64,000 nucleotides of DNA from Azonexus sp. (GCA_017983755.1 JAGOAU010000012.1:23147-87146); one strand, 5' to 3'; positions 44,986 through 54,936 are shown, counted from the first letter of the stretch. Translations and numbers: made by a program. The notes: generated by a model from the letters alone, not told the origin.

Positions 44986-46501
44986 ATTCGGGGCGCATCT
45001 GGGGGAAGAGGATGACGTCGCGAATCGCCGGCGAATCGGTCAGCAGCATGATCAGCCGGTCGATGCCGATGCCGCAGCCGCCGGTCGGCGGCAGGCCGTA
45101 TTCGAGCGCGCGGATGAAGTCGGCGTCGTAGTACATCGCCTCCTCGTCGCCGGCATCCTTGGCCTTGGCCTGCTCGGCGAAGCGGGCGGCCTGGTCTTCG
45201 GCGTCGTTCAGCTCGGAGAAGCCGTTGGCGATCTCGCGGCCGACGATGAACAGCTCGAAGCGCTCGGTGATTTCCGGGTTGCTGTCGGAAGCGCGGGCCA
45301 GCGGCGAGACCTCGACCGGGTAGTCGATGATGAAGGTCGGTTCCCACAGCTGCGCCTCGGCAGTTTCCTCGAAGAACATCAGCTGTAGCGTGCCGAGTCC
45401 CGGCGTGCCCTTCATCTCGACCTTGCGCGCGACAAGCTGTTCGCGCAGCCAGCCGGCGTCATTGAGCTGGGCGTCGGAATACTGCGGGCAGTAATGTTTG
45501 ACCGCCTCGACCATGGTCATGCGGTGGAAGGGCCTGGACAGATCGAGTTCGCGGCCCTGGTACTGGAAGACTTCCTTGCCCAGCGCCTCGCGCGCGGCAT
45601 GGCGCAGCAGGCCTTCGGTGAAGTCCATCAGGCTCTTGTAGTTCGCGTAGGCCTCGTAGAATTCCATCATCGTGAATTCCGGGTTGTGGCGCGGCGAGAG
45701 GCCTTCGTTGCGGAAGTTGCGGTTGATCTCGAAGACCTTCTCGAAACCGCCGACGACCAAGCGCTTGAGGTAGAGCTCGGGGGCGATGCGCAGGAACTGC
45801 TGCATGTCGAGCGCGTTGTGGTGGGTGACGAAGGGCTTGGCCGAGGCACCGCCGGGGATCGGGTGCATCATCGGCGTTTCGACTTCGAGGAAGCCGTGAC
45901 CGCTCATGTAGTTGCGGATCGAGGCGACGATGGCGCTGCGGGCGAGGAAGGTGAAGCGCGTTTCCTCATTCATGATCAGGTCGACATAGCGCTGGCGATA
46001 CTTCATTTCCTGGTCGGCGAGACCGTGGAACTTGTCCGGCAGCGGGCGCAGCGACTTGGTCAGCAGGCGGATCTCGCTGGCCTGGATGCTCAGTTCGCCG
46101 GTGCGGGTCTTCATCAGCGGCCCGACGACGCCGGCGATGTCGCCGAGATCCCAGGTCTTGAAGGCGGCGTAGACGTCCTCGCCGACCTTGTCGCGGGCGA
46201 CATAGATCTGGATGCGGCCGGAAAGGTCCTGCAGCGTGGCGAACGAGGCCTTGCCCATGACGCGCTTCAACATCATGCGGCCGGCTACCTTGACTTCGAC
46301 CGGCATGCCTTCGAGTTCTTCGGCGGTCTTTTCACCATAGCCTTCGAGCAGCCTGGCGGCGGTGTTCTCGCGCTGGAAGTCGTTCGGGAAGGCTTTGCCG
46401 GTCTTGCGCCACTCGGCCAGCTTGGCGCGGCGCTCGGCGATGAGCTGGTTTTCGTCTTGCTGGACCGGGGCTTGCTGTTCGGCGTTGTCGGTGGTGGCCA
46501 T
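44984..46501 (-). CDS. lysS: Lysyl-tRNA synthetase (class II)
   Basis: 505 residues. N-terminal OB-fold anticodon domain ([26 protein letters not shown]), then the class II core with motif 2 [26 protein letters not shown] and motif 3 [19 protein letters not shown]. Charges tRNA-Lys. Upstream gap has a dispersed word copy; the stop lies at the edge of the palindromic element. Confidence 0.97.
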   Translation of the reverse strand: MATTDNAEQQAPVQQDENQLIAERRAKLAEWRKTGKAFPNDFQRENTAARLLEGYGEKTAEELEGMPVEVKVAGRMMLKRVMGKASFATLQDLSGRIQIYVARDKVGEDVYAAFKTWDLGDIAGVVGPLMKTRTGELSIQASEIRLLTKSLRPLPDKFHGLADQEMKYRQRYVDLIMNEETRFTFLARSAIVASIRNYMSGHGFLEVETPMMHPIPGGASAKPFVTHHNALDMQQFLRIAPELYLKRLVVGGFEKVFEINRNFRNEGLSPRHNPEFTMMEFYEAYANYKSLMDFTEGLLRHAAREALGKEVFQYQGRELDLSRPFHRMTMVEAVKHYCPQYSDAQLNDAGWLREQLVARKVEMKGTPGLGTLQLMFFEETAEAQLWEPTFIIDYPVEVSPLARASDSNPEITERFELFIVGREIANGFSELNDAEDQAARFAEQAKAKDAGDEEAMYYDADFIRALEYGLPPTGGCGIGIDRLIMLLTDSPAIRDVILFPQMRPE

Positions 46502-46530
46502 GCGGAAAAATCCTTGGGAAATGGGGGTTT

Positions 46531-46542
46531 GCTGCGGTCGAC
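46531..46542 (+). repeat. Dispersed uptake-signal-like word, copy 15
   Basis: GCTGCGGTCGAC, extended to the palindrome GCGGTCGACCGC, followed by GTAAAAC and GAATTTTCGC. Intergenic between lysS and the divergent membrane-protein gene; resembles copy 1 along about 40 bases. Confidence 0.8.
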
Positions 46543-46625
46543 CGCGTAAAACACTGAATTTTCGCCGATTTCACCCCCGCCGGACAAGGCCGGCAGATTG
46601 TCCTGGGCGATGGGATAATTACGGC

Positions 46626-47564
46626 ATGGAAATATTCATCGAAATCATCCTCAAGGCCGGCCGCTCGGCGGTCGAACTGGCGCTCTTCGTCCTGTTGCCG
46701 GTGATGGTCGTCATGCTCTCGCTGATGCGACTGCTGGAAGCGCGCGGTGTGCTCGACTGGGTCGTCGTCCGGCTGGCGCCGCTGCTGAAGCCGTTCGGGT
46801 TGACCGGGCTGGGCGTCTTCGCGGCGCTGCAGATCAATTTCGTCAGCTTCGCCGCACCGCTGGCGACGCTGACCATGATGGAGCAGCGCGGCGCCTCGGA
46901 CCGCCATATCGCGGCGACGCTGGCGATGGTCTTCGCCATGGCGCAGGCCAACGCGGCACTGCCGATGATGACCATGGGCCTCGGCATCGGCGTCACCCTG
47001 CTGTTCTCGCTGGTCGGCGGCCTGATCGCGGCGGCGGCGACCTATTACCTGTTCGGCAAAAGCCTGTCGACGGCCGAGGCGCAACTCGACGAGACGCTGC
47101 AGCATCCGGTGGCCGATAACGCCAAGGGCGTCCTCGACGTCATCAACCGCGCCGGCGCCGAAGCTTTCAAGATTGCCGTCGGCGCCATTCCGATGCTGGT
47201 GCTGTCACTGGTCGTCGTCACCGCGTTGCGCACCTCGGGCGCCATCGATGCCCTGACGCGCCTGCTTTCTCCGCTGCTGACGGCGCTTTCGGTTAACAGC
47301 GTGCTGATCCTGCCGACCTTGACCAAATACCTGGCCGGCGGCACGGCGATGATGGGGGTCATGGACGAGATGCGGAAGACCGGCCAGGTCAGCGTCGAAC
47401 TGCTCAACGCCAGCGCCGGCTTCCTGATTTCGCCCTTCGACCTGCCCGGCGTCGCCGTCCTCATTTCCGCCGGCAAGCGCATCGCGTCGGTGTGGAAACC
47501 GGCAGCGCTGGGTGCCTGCGTCGGCATCGCCGTGCGCACCGTCGGACATATTGTCGTTGCCTGA
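46626..47564 (+). CDS. Nucleoside-recognition (Gate) domain membrane protein
   Basis: 312 residues from ATG 46626; the frame is open upstream but overlaps lysS and lacks protein character. About eight membrane helices. Repeated halves (NFVSFAAPLATLTMMEQRGASDRHIA; PTLTKYLAGGTAMMGVMDEM) are typical of SpmA/SpmB-like and nucleoside-recognition Gate proteins. Transport role presumed; substrate unknown. Followed 21 bases on by a small exported protein. Confidence 0.75.
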   Translation: MEIFIEIILKAGRSAVELALFVLLPVMVVMLSLMRLLEARGVLDWVVVRLAPLLKPFGLTGLGVFAALQINFVSFAAPLATLTMMEQRGASDRHIAATLAMVFAMAQANAALPMMTMGLGIGVTLLFSLVGGLIAAAATYYLFGKSLSTAEAQLDETLQHPVADNAKGVLDVINRAGAEAFKIAVGAIPMLVLSLVVVTALRTSGAIDALTRLLSPLLTALSVNSVLILPTLTKYLAGGTAMMGVMDEMRKTGQVSVELLNASAGFLISPFDLPGVAVLISAGKRIASVWKPAALGACVGIAVRTVGHIVVA

Positions 47565-47585
47565 AACTGAAGAGAGAATTCCGAA

Positions 47586-47939
47586 ATGCGCTTACGCAAA
47601 CCTTCACTGCTGGTCGTGGCGCTGGCCGCCGGCCTGTTTGCCGGCGCGTTGCCGGCGGCACCGCTGAATATCCTCGGTGTCGACGACCTGTCGTGCAGCG
47701 CCTGGAGCAAGTCGAAAGAGAATCCCGAGCAGCGCAACATCTATGTCGTCTGGATGCGTGGCGTCCTCACCGGGCACAATTACGCGCTGCAGAGTCAGCA
47801 GGTTTCGAGCATCTCCAGTGGCACCATCGAAAGTTACGTCAACGGCTACTGCGCGCGGAGTCCGAACGGGCTGGTCAGCGACGCGGTATTCCGCCTGAGC
47901 GACGACTTTTCCGGGCGCAACCAGCCGATCAGGAAGTAG
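47586..47939 (+). CDS. Small exported protein of unknown function
   Basis: 117 residues. Signal peptide MRLRKPSLLVVALAAGLFAG. The mature part has two Cys (LSCSAW, NGYCARS) that could form a disulfide and a conserved-looking YVVWMRGVLTGHNYALQ. I do not recognise a family; HdeA-like acid-stress proteins share size and Cys spacing only roughly. Confidence 0.6.
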   Translation: MRLRKPSLLVVALAAGLFAGALPAAPLNILGVDDLSCSAWSKSKENPEQRNIYVVWMRGVLTGHNYALQSQQVSSISSGTIESYVNGYCARSPNGLVSDAVFRLSDDFSGRNQPIRK

Positions 47940-48028
47940 GGCAAGGATGTGGAACGGGCGGCCCGGACGACGGCATTCTTGATCAAAGTGGTTTTCAACT
48001 GGCCGTTTCTTTCGTTATAGTGGAACTC

Positions 48029-48397
48029 ATGCACTCGCTCCGTAGCATCGCCCGCGTTGTCCTGCTGGTTCTGCTGGCCACCGTCTTCTCGCCGACTTTC
48101 GGCTGGGAAACGACAGCCGGAATGGATGTGCACGACCATTCGACGGCGGTCCACGAAGCGCATCACGACGCTGGCGACGACGACGGCTGTCACGGGCATG
48201 ACCAGGCCGCCAGCGGCGGCGATCTCGAGCACCACTGCTGCCCCGGCCATGTCTTCGGCCACCTGACCGGCGGCCTTGGCTCCGCCCTCCAGCTTCCGCT
48301 CTTGCCCGGCGGCAAGGCCGCGGTCGACGGCATCCAGCAGCGCTTTTCCTCGCGCATCCCCGACGGACTCGAACGTCCGCCCAAAGCCGCCGCCTGA
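48029..48397 (+). CDS. His-rich periplasmic protein, CzcI-like
   Basis: 122 residues. Signal peptide MHSLRSIARVVLLVLLATVFSPTFG. Then a stretch packed with His, Asp and Cys (MDVHDHSTAVHEAHHDAGDD, CHGHDQA, LEHHCCPGHVFGH). It is the right size and place for the small periplasmic protein that heads czc metal-efflux operons. Probably binds zinc, cobalt or cadmium as a sensor or chaperone. 103 bases before czcC. Confidence 0.7.
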   Translation: MHSLRSIARVVLLVLLATVFSPTFGWETTAGMDVHDHSTAVHEAHHDAGDDDGCHGHDQAASGGDLEHHCCPGHVFGHLTGGLGSALQLPLLPGGKAAVDGIQQRFSSRIPDGLERPPKAAA

Positions 48398-48500
48398 TCC
48401 GCGGCGGCCTGTCTCGTCCCCATCCTGTTGTTAAAGGCCCGTTGCCGGGCCGATGCGGCATGTCGCCGGTTGATGTTATCCCGCAACCGGAGGAATACCC

Positions 48501-49709
48501 ATGCGAACCGTTTCCGGAATCGCACAAGCGCTCGTCTTCAGCCTTGCCCTGGCTGCCTCGGCCCATGGCGAAACCCCGCTCGCCCGCGCTTTTGCCGAGG
48601 CCTGGCAGCGCCAGCCGGCCGCTGCCGCGCTGACCGAACGTGAGCGTGCCGTCGCGGCGCAGCGCGCCGCCGCCGCGGCGTGGACCGCGCAGCCGCCGAG
48701 CGTTGCCGTCGGCACCCGCAGCGATCGCTTCAATAACAACAATGGTGCCCAGGAAAACGAGATCGGCCTGATCCTGCCGCTCTGGCTGCCCGGCGAGCGC
48801 GACAGCAGCCAGGCTTTGGCCGATGCCGAAGGCGAAGCCGTCAGCGGCCGCCACGAAGCCCTGCGCCTGAAGCTGGCGCAGACCCTGCGCGAAGCCTGGT
48901 GGAACTGGCAGAGTGCGCGCAACGAGGTGGCGCTGGCCGGCGAGCGTCTCGCCGCCGCGGGCCGGTTGCGTGACGATGTGGCGCGCCGTTTTGCGGCCGG
49001 CGACCTGTCGCGCGCCGACCTCAATCAGGCGCAAGGCGCGCTGGCGCTGGCCGAAGCGCAGCAGGCGGAGGGCGAGGCGACGCTGGCCGGCGCCCGTTAC
49101 CGCCTGGAAAGCCTTACCGGGCAGCCGGCCGGCGGTGTCGATCTGCAGCCCGAACCCGAGCCGCAGGCGGCCGCGCCGGCCCACCCGCTGCTGCGCGAAG
49201 TGCAGGCGCGCGGCGAGGTAGCGCGGCGCAATCTCGACCTGGCGCGGGCGCAGGGCCGGGCCAACCCGGAAATTGCCGTCGCCACCCGGCGCGAGCGGAT
49301 CGCCAGCGGCGAGCAGACCGAGCAGACCTGGGCGCTGGCCCTGCGCATCCCATTCTCGGCCGGGCCGCGCCAGGATGCGCGGGTGGCGACGGCCAGTGCC
49401 GAGGCCATCGAAGCCGGCGTCGAGCATGAGCGCGAAGCGGAGCGGCTGGCACGCGAAGCCGAGGCCGTGCGCCGGCAGGTGCAGGCCGGCCGCCAGCAAC
49501 TTGCCGCCGCCGAGCAGCGCGCCAGGCTGGCGCGCGAGAACCGCGGCTTTTACGAAAAATCCTTCCGCCTTGGCGAAAGCGACCTGCCGACGCGCCTGCG
49601 CATCGAGAGCGAGGCTTTCGAGGCGGAACGGGCACTGGGCCGGGCGCGCATCGCGCTGGCGCAGGGCATCTCGCAACTGCGCCAGAGCCTTGGCCTGTTG
49701 CCGGAATGA
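48501..49709 (+). CDS. czcC: Outer-membrane efflux protein (CzcC-like)
   Basis: 402 residues with GGAGGA before the ATG. Signal peptide, then long Ala/Glu/Arg-rich helices repeated twice, as in TolC-family channels of heavy-metal RND pumps (VGTRSDRFNNNNGAQENEIGLILPLWLPGERDSS; LALRIPFSAGPRQDARVATA). Forms the outer-membrane exit of the pump. First structural gene of the operon. Confidence 0.85.
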   Translation: MRTVSGIAQALVFSLALAASAHGETPLARAFAEAWQRQPAAAALTERERAVAAQRAAAAAWTAQPPSVAVGTRSDRFNNNNGAQENEIGLILPLWLPGERDSSQALADAEGEAVSGRHEALRLKLAQTLREAWWNWQSARNEVALAGERLAAAGRLRDDVARRFAAGDLSRADLNQAQGALALAEAQQAEGEATLAGARYRLESLTGQPAGGVDLQPEPEPQAAAPAHPLLREVQARGEVARRNLDLARAQGRANPEIAVATRRERIASGEQTEQTWALALRIPFSAGPRQDARVATASAEAIEAGVEHEREAERLAREAEAVRRQVQAGRQQLAAAEQRARLARENRGFYEKSFRLGESDLPTRLRIESEAFEAERALGRARIALAQGISQLRQSLGLLPE

Positions 49710-49720
49710 GGAAGAAGAGC

Positions 49721-50227
49721 ATGAAAATCGGGCATTTTTCGGCGTTGACCGCAGCGATCCTGCTGGCGGCGCCCATGAGCGGCATGGCGCTCGATGCGAC
49801 GCCGCCGGCGCCGGTCGCCGTGGCCGAAAGCGAGACCTTCGAGGTCGTCGGGCGGCTGGCGGACGAAGGCTTCGTCTTCTTCATCGACCGCGCCGACAGC
49901 AACGCGCCGGTGTTGGGCGCCACGCTGGAAGTCGAGACCGGTGGCAAGGCCGCCAGGGCGGCGTTTCGCACCGAACGGGGCGACTACCTGATCGCCGACG
50001 CCGAATGGCTGAAGCCGCTGCGCCAGCCCGGCGAATATCCGCTGGCCCTGACCGTGATCGCCGGTGCAGAAAGCGACCTGCTGACCGCCGATTTTGATGT
50101 TTTTCCGGCGTCGACCGCAACCGGCGTCGGCGCCGGCTTCGGCCGGGCCGCCTGGGTGCTGGCCGGGCTCGGTGTGCTGGGCGGCGGGCTGCTGCTGCGC
50201 CGCTGGCGGAAAGGGGGTAGCGCATGA
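49721..50227 (+). CDS. Periplasmic protein with C-terminal anchor in the czc operon
   Basis: 168 residues from ATG 49721 (AGGAAGAAG upstream; ATG 49706 possible). Signal peptide, a beta-rich domain (FEVVGRLADEGFVFFIDRADSNAPVLGATLEVE ... PGEYPLALTVI), a membrane helix near the end and a basic tail. Not a usual Czc component. The gene overlaps czcB by four bases. It holds two copies of the dispersed word, one in the signal peptide and one before the helix. Confidence 0.65.
   Translation: MKIGHFSALTAAILLAAPMSGMALDATPPAPVAVAESETFEVVGRLADEGFVFFIDRADSNAPVLGATLEVETGGKAARAAFRTERGDYLIADAEWLKPLRQPGEYPLALTVIAGAESDLLTADFDVFPASTATGVGAGFGRAAWVLAGLGVLGGGLLLRRWRKGGSA
49744..49755 (-). repeat. Dispersed uptake-signal-like word, copy 16 (signal peptide)
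   Basis: GTTGACCGCAGC; on the minus strand followed by CGAAAAATG and CGATTTTCATG. Encodes Leu-Thr-Ala-Ala in a signal peptide. Confidence 0.8.
50110..50121 (-). repeat. Dispersed uptake-signal-like word, copy 17
   Basis: GTCGACCGCAAC; on the minus strand followed by GGAAAAACATCAAAATCGG. Encodes Ser-Thr-Ala-Thr just before a membrane helix, 366 bases from copy 16 in the same gene. Confidence 0.8.
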
Positions 50228-51336
50228 ACCGCTTCAGTTTATTGGCCGTCATCCTGGTCGGCCTCAGTCTGGCGGTTGACGCCCACGAAGGGCACGATCA
50301 CGGCGACGAGAAAAAGCTGCTGGCCGCCCCCGGCAATACGCCGCAACGCCTGCCCGACGGCGCCGTTTTCCTGCCCAAGTCGGCGCAGCGCGGCATGGGG
50401 GTGCTGACGCTGCAGGTGGCCGAACAGGAACTGCCGAAGACGCTCGAACTGGCCGGCCGCGTGATCATGGACCCGCACCTCGGCGGGCGCGTCCAGGCGA
50501 TGATCCCGGGCCGCATCGAGGCGGCCGGACAGCACGGCCTGCCGGCAGCCGGCAGCCGGGTCAAGAAGGGGGATGTGCTGGCCTGGGTGGTGCCGTCCGC
50601 CGGGCAGATCGAGCGTTCCAACCAGGCGGCGCTGCTCGCCGAGCTGAAGGCCAGCCAGGGCCTGGCCGAGAAACGCCTGCGGCGCCTCCAAGAACTGGCC
50701 GACACCGTGCCGCGCAAGGAGATCGAGGCGGCCGAAAGCGAGGTGGCCAGCCTCAGGGGGCGCATTGCCGCGATCGGCGCCGGGCTTTCCGGGCGCGATG
50801 CGCTGGTGGCGCCGGTTTCCGGCGTGCTGGCGGCGAGCAATGCGGTGGTTGGCCAGGTCGTCGAGCCGAAGGAGCTGATTTTCGAGATCATCGACCCCGA
50901 CAGCCTGCATGTCGAAGCCAGCGCTTACGAGGCGATCGCGCTCGATCAGGTGGTGGCGGCGACGGTGGCGGTCGGCGACGTTTCGGTGCCGCTGAGCTAC
51001 ATCGGCGCCAGCCGGCGCCTGCGCGAACAGGCGCTGCCGCTGATGTTCGAGAACCATGCGACCGGCGCCGGCCTGACGCTGCCGCTTGGCCAGCCGGTGA
51101 AAGTCCAGGTCAGCCTGAAAAGCAGCGTGCGCGGCCTGCCACTGCCGATGGCGGCGCTGACGCGCAACCCGGCCAACCAGGTCGTCGTCTGGATCAAGAC
51201 GGCGCCGGAGCGCTTCGAAGCGCGCGCCGTGCAGACGCAGCCACTCGATGGCGTGCGCGTCATCGTCACCGGCGGACTGCAGGCAGGCCAGCGGGTGGTG
51301 GTGCAGGGCGCCAGCCTGGTTTCGCAGATTCGTTAG
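50224..51336 (+). CDS. czcB: RND membrane-fusion protein (CzcB-like)
   Basis: 370 residues; ATG overlaps the preceding stop (ATGA). Signal peptide followed by the metal-binding stretch AHEGHDHGDEKK. Then lipoyl-like hairpin halves (GRVQAMIPGRIEAAGQ; VAPVSGVLAASNAVVGQVV) around a coiled coil, and a beta-barrel. Joins the inner-membrane pump to the outer-membrane channel and may pass metal to the pump. Confidence 0.88.
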   Translation: MNRFSLLAVILVGLSLAVDAHEGHDHGDEKKLLAAPGNTPQRLPDGAVFLPKSAQRGMGVLTLQVAEQELPKTLELAGRVIMDPHLGGRVQAMIPGRIEAAGQHGLPAAGSRVKKGDVLAWVVPSAGQIERSNQAALLAELKASQGLAEKRLRRLQELADTVPRKEIEAAESEVASLRGRIAAIGAGLSGRDALVAPVSGVLAASNAVVGQVVEPKELIFEIIDPDSLHVEASAYEAIALDQVVAATVAVGDVSVPLSYIGASRRLREQALPLMFENHATGAGLTLPLGQPVKVQVSLKSSVRGLPLPMAALTRNPANQVVVWIKTAPERFEARAVQTQPLDGVRVIVTGGLQAGQRVVVQGASLVSQIR

Positions 51337-51346
51337 GAGCCCCGAC

Positions 51347-54300
51347 ATGTTCCAGTGGCTCGTCGAAAAAAGCCTGTCCAGCCGGCTGTTCGTGCTGGTG
51401 GCGGCGGTCGTGCTGATGGTCTGGGGCGGCCTGCAGGCCACCCGCCTGCCGGTCGATGTCTTCCCCGATCTCAACCGGCCGACCGTGACGCTGATGACCG
51501 AGGCCGGCGGCATGGCGCCGGAGGAGGTCGAGCAGCTGATCAGCCTGCCGCTCGAAACGGCGATGAGCGGCCTGCCCGGCGTCGCCGGCATCCGCTCGGT
51601 GTCGAGCGCCGGGCTGTCCTTTCTTTATGTTTCCTTCGACTGGGGCGTCGACATCTACCGCGCCCGGCAGATGGTCAGCGAGCGGCTGGTGGCGATGGAA
51701 TCCGCCATGCCGCCGGGGGCGCAGCCGCGCATGGGGCCGATCTCGTCGATCATGGGCGAGATCATGCTGGTCGCCATTCCGATTGCCGGGCCGGCCGCCG
51801 ACGCCAAAGCCGCCCGCGAATACGCCGACTGGGTGCTGCGGCCGCGGCTGATGGCGATAGCCGGCGTCTCGCAGGTCATTCCGATCGGTGGCGAGGTGCG
51901 CCAGTTCCAGGTCCAGCCTGACACCCGCCGGATGGCCGAACTGGGCATCGGCCTCGACCAGATCGAGGCGGCGGTAAAAGGCTTTGCCGCCAATACCTCG
52001 GGCGGCTTTCTCGAACTCAACGGGCGCGAATACCTGATCCGCCACCTTGGCCGCAGCGCCCGGCTCGACGATCTGAAGAATCTGGCGATCACCGCCCGCG
52101 ACGGCCAGGCCATCCTGCTCCGGCAGGTCGCCGAGGTCGGCTTCGCGGCGGCGATCAAGCGCGGCGACGGTGGCTTCAGCGACGGCCGGGCGAGCGTGCC
52201 GGCGGTCATCCTCAGCATCCAGAAGCAGCCGACGGCCGATACCGTCGACCTGACCCGCCGCCTGGAAACCGCACTCGACGGCCTGAAAGGCAGCCTGCCG
52301 CAGGGCATGGCGGCGCCGCAGGTGATCTTCCGCCAGGCCGACTTCATCGAAGCGTCGATCGGCAACCTGCAGGTCAAGCTGGCGCTCGCCGCCTGTCTGG
52401 TTGCCGGCGTGCTGTTCTTCTTCCTCGGCAATTTCCGGACGATGCTGATCTCGCTGACGGCGATCCCGCTGTCGATCCTGACCGCGGTGCTGGTCTTCAA
52501 GTGGCTGGGGCTGTCGATCAACACGATGACGCTGGGCGGGCTGGCGATCGCCATCGGCGAACTGGTCGACGACGCGGTGGTCGATGTCGAGAACATCCTG
52601 CGCCGGCTGCGCGAAAAGGCGGCGAGCGGGCGGCCGTACTCGGTGCCGGCGACGATCGTCGCCGCCTCGCTCGAAGTCCGCACGGCCATCGTCTACGCGA
52701 CGCTGATCATCGCCCTCGTCTTCGTCCCGCTGTTTGCCCTGCCCGGCATCGAGGGCCGCCTGTTCGTGCCGCTCGGTATCGCCTACATCGTGTCGATCCT
52801 CGCTTCGCTGGCGGTATCGGTGCTGGTGACGCCGGCGCTGTCGTCGTGGCTGCTACCGGCGCTGGTCGCCCGCGATCATGGCGAGACACGGCTGGTGCGC
52901 TGGCTCAAGGGGCGCTACGGGCCGCTGCTGGAAAAGGTGCTGGCGGCGCCGCGCGTGCCCATCGCGCTGGCCGCCGTCCTCGTCGGGCTGGCGGTCGCCG
53001 CCGTGCCCTTCTTCCCGACCACTTTCCTGCCGCCGTTCAACGAAGGCTCGATCACCCTCGGCCTGCGCCTCAATCCGGGGGCGACGCTGTCCGAGTCGAT
53101 CCGTATCGCCGATTCGGCGGAAACGGCGTTGCGCGGCCTGCCGGAAATCGTGCACATGGGCCGGCGTACCGGGCGGGCCGAACTGGACGAGCATGCCGAG
53201 GGCGTGCATGTCACCGAACTCGAAATCCAGCTGAAGCCGGGCGGCCGCTCGAAGGAGGCGGTCTATGCCGACATCCGCCAGCGCCTCAAGGATCTGCCGG
53301 CCAGCCTCAGTCTCGGCCAGCCTATCGCCCACCGCATCGACCACATGCTCTCCGGCGTGCGGGCGCAGATTGCCATCAAGCTGTTCGGCGAGGATCTCGA
53401 CACCCTGCGCGCCCAGGCCGGCCTGCTGCGGGAGCGGCTGGCGAAGATTCCCGGCCTCGCCGATCTCGAGATCGAAAAGCAGGTGCTGGCGCCGCAGATC
53501 AAGGTGCGGGTCGATTTCGACGCCGCCGCCCGCTACGGCATCTCGACCGCGCAACTGACGCGCACCCTGCAGACGCTGGTCGATGGCGAAAAGGTGACGC
53601 AGATCGTCGAGGGCAACCGCCGCTTCGATCTCGTCGTCCGCCTGCCGGAAAGCGCCCGCTCGCTGGAAGGCCTGAAGAACCTGCTGGTCGAGACGCCGGG
53701 CGGCCGTGTGCCGCTGTCCCGCCTGGCCAGCATCGAGGATGCCGACGGCCCGAACCAGATCACCCGCGACGACGGTCGCCGGCGCATCGTCATTTCGGCC
53801 AATGCCCAGGACCGGGCCTTGTCCGACGTGGTGGCCGACCTGCGCGCGGCGGTCGCCGATTTTCCGCTGCCGGAAGGCTACTTCATCACCCTCGGCGGCC
53901 AGTTCCAGGCGCAGGAAGAAGCGGCGCGGCTGATTGCGCTGCTCGCGCTGGGCTCGGTGGCGCTGATCTTCATGGTCCTCTACAGCCGCTACCGTTCGCC
54001 GCTGCTGGCCGCCCTGATCATGGCCAACGTGCCGCTGGCGCTGGTCGGCAGCGTGCTCGGCCTGTGGCTGTCCGGCCAGCCGCTGTCGGTCGCGGCGCTG
54101 ATCGGCTTCATCACGCTGGCCGGCATCGCGACGCGCAACGGCATCCTGAAGATCAGCCACTACCTGAACCTGATGCGCCTCGAAGGCGAGTCCTTCAGTG
54201 TGCCGATGGTCATCCGCGGCTCGCTGGAGCGCCTGACGCCGGTGCTGATGACCGCGCTGGTCGCCGCCTTCGCACTGGCGCCGCTGCTGTTCGAGGCCGA

Positions 54301-54463
54301 GCAGCCGGGCACCGAGATCCTGCATCCGGTCGCCGTGGTCATCTTTTCCGGGCTGGTCAGCTCGACCCTGCTCGACACCTTCATTACCCCGGCACTGTTC
54401 TGGCTGTTCGGCCGTCAGGCGGCCGAGCAGCTGGCGGCACAGGGGCCCGATGACGCACTTTGA
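51347..54463 (+). CDS. czcA: Heavy-metal RND efflux pump (CzcA/CusA family)
   Basis: 1038 residues from ATG 51347 (TAGGAG upstream). Twelve membrane helices with two large periplasmic loops, the full RND plan. VFPDLNRPTVTLMTEAGGMAPEEVEQL is the HME-RND N-terminus; AIAIGELVDDAVVDVENILRR in helix 4 carries the proton-relay Asp pair. Exports divalent cations by proton antiport. Metal choice (Zn/Co/Cd or Cu/Ag) cannot be fixed by eye; the His-rich partners favour zinc-type. Confidence 0.92.
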   Translation: MFQWLVEKSLSSRLFVLVAAVVLMVWGGLQATRLPVDVFPDLNRPTVTLMTEAGGMAPEEVEQLISLPLETAMSGLPGVAGIRSVSSAGLSFLYVSFDWGVDIYRARQMVSERLVAMESAMPPGAQPRMGPISSIMGEIMLVAIPIAGPAADAKAAREYADWVLRPRLMAIAGVSQVIPIGGEVRQFQVQPDTRRMAELGIGLDQIEAAVKGFAANTSGGFLELNGREYLIRHLGRSARLDDLKNLAITARDGQAILLRQVAEVGFAAAIKRGDGGFSDGRASVPAVILSIQKQPTADTVDLTRRLETALDGLKGSLPQGMAAPQVIFRQADFIEASIGNLQVKLALAACLVAGVLFFFLGNFRTMLISLTAIPLSILTAVLVFKWLGLSINTMTLGGLAIAIGELVDDAVVDVENILRRLREKAASGRPYSVPATIVAASLEVRTAIVYATLIIALVFVPLFALPGIEGRLFVPLGIAYIVSILASLAVSVLVTPALSSWLLPALVARDHGETRLVRWLKGRYGPLLEKVLAAPRVPIALAAVLVGLAVAAVPFFPTTFLPPFNEGSITLGLRLNPGATLSESIRIADSAETALRGLPEIVHMGRRTGRAELDEHAEGVHVTELEIQLKPGGRSKEAVYADIRQRLKDLPASLSLGQPIAHRIDHMLSGVRAQIAIKLFGEDLDTLRAQAGLLRERLAKIPGLADLEIEKQVLAPQIKVRVDFDAAARYGISTAQLTRTLQTLVDGEKVTQIVEGNRRFDLVVRLPESARSLEGLKNLLVETPGGRVPLSRLASIEDADGPNQITRDDGRRRIVISANAQDRALSDVVADLRAAVADFPLPEGYFITLGGQFQAQEEAARLIALLALGSVALIFMVLYSRYRSPLLAALIMANVPLALVGSVLGLWLSGQPLSVAALIGFITLAGIATRNGILKISHYLNLMRLEGESFSVPMVIRGSLERLTPVLMTALVAAFALAPLLFEAEQPGTEILHPVAVVIFSGLVSSTLLDTFITPALFWLFGRQAAEQLAAQGPDDAL

Positions 54464-54482
54464 TTTTTCTAAGGAGATGAAA

Positions 54483-54866
54483 ATGACCCTCAAATCCATG
54501 TTGACCGCAGCAGCCTTGGCCAGCACCCTCTCGTTCGCCAGCAGCGCCGCGCTGGCCCATGCCGAACATGGCCAGGCCCAGTATGGCGGCGTCGTCGCCG
54601 AGGCCGGCGAGGCGCAGTTCGAGATCGTCGGCAAGGACGGTCGGCTGACCGTCTACGCGACCAACCACGGCGTACCGGTCGACACTGCCGGCGCCAGCGC
54701 CCGGCTGACGGTGCTGGCCGGCAGCGCCAAGAGCGAGTTCGATCTCAAGCCGGCCGGTGACAATCGACTGCAGGGTCAGGGCAGCGTCGCGCCGGGCGCC
54801 AAGCTGCTGATCAACGTGCAGTGGCCGGGTCGCAAGCCGTTGCAGGCGCGGGCGGTGATGCAATGA
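54483..54866 (+). CDS. Small periplasmic protein at the end of the czc operon
   Basis: 127 residues from ATG 54483 with AAGGAG six bases upstream. Signal peptide MTLKSMLTAAALASTLSFASSAALA, then HAEHGQAQYGGVVAEAGEAQFEIVG, a His-containing start typical of metal-resistance accessory proteins, and a single beta domain. Nineteen bases after czcA. Likely a metal chaperone. The signal peptide coding region contains the dispersed word. Confidence 0.65.
   Translation: MTLKSMLTAAALASTLSFASSAALAHAEHGQAQYGGVVAEAGEAQFEIVGKDGRLTVYATNHGVPVDTAGASARLTVLAGSAKSEFDLKPAGDNRLQGQGSVAPGAKLLINVQWPGRKPLQARAVMQ
54500..54511 (-). repeat. Dispersed uptake-signal-like word, copy 18 (signal peptide)
   Basis: GTTGACCGCAGC; on the minus strand followed by GGATTTGAG and TCATTTTCATC. 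Encodes Leu-Thr-Ala-Ala in a signal peptide. Confidence 0.75.
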
Positions 54867-54936
54867 CTGCTGCGGCGACGGAATTTTTCCTGCCGGGAGC
54901 GTTCGAACCCAGCGTCGCCAATTCGCGGAGTGAGCC

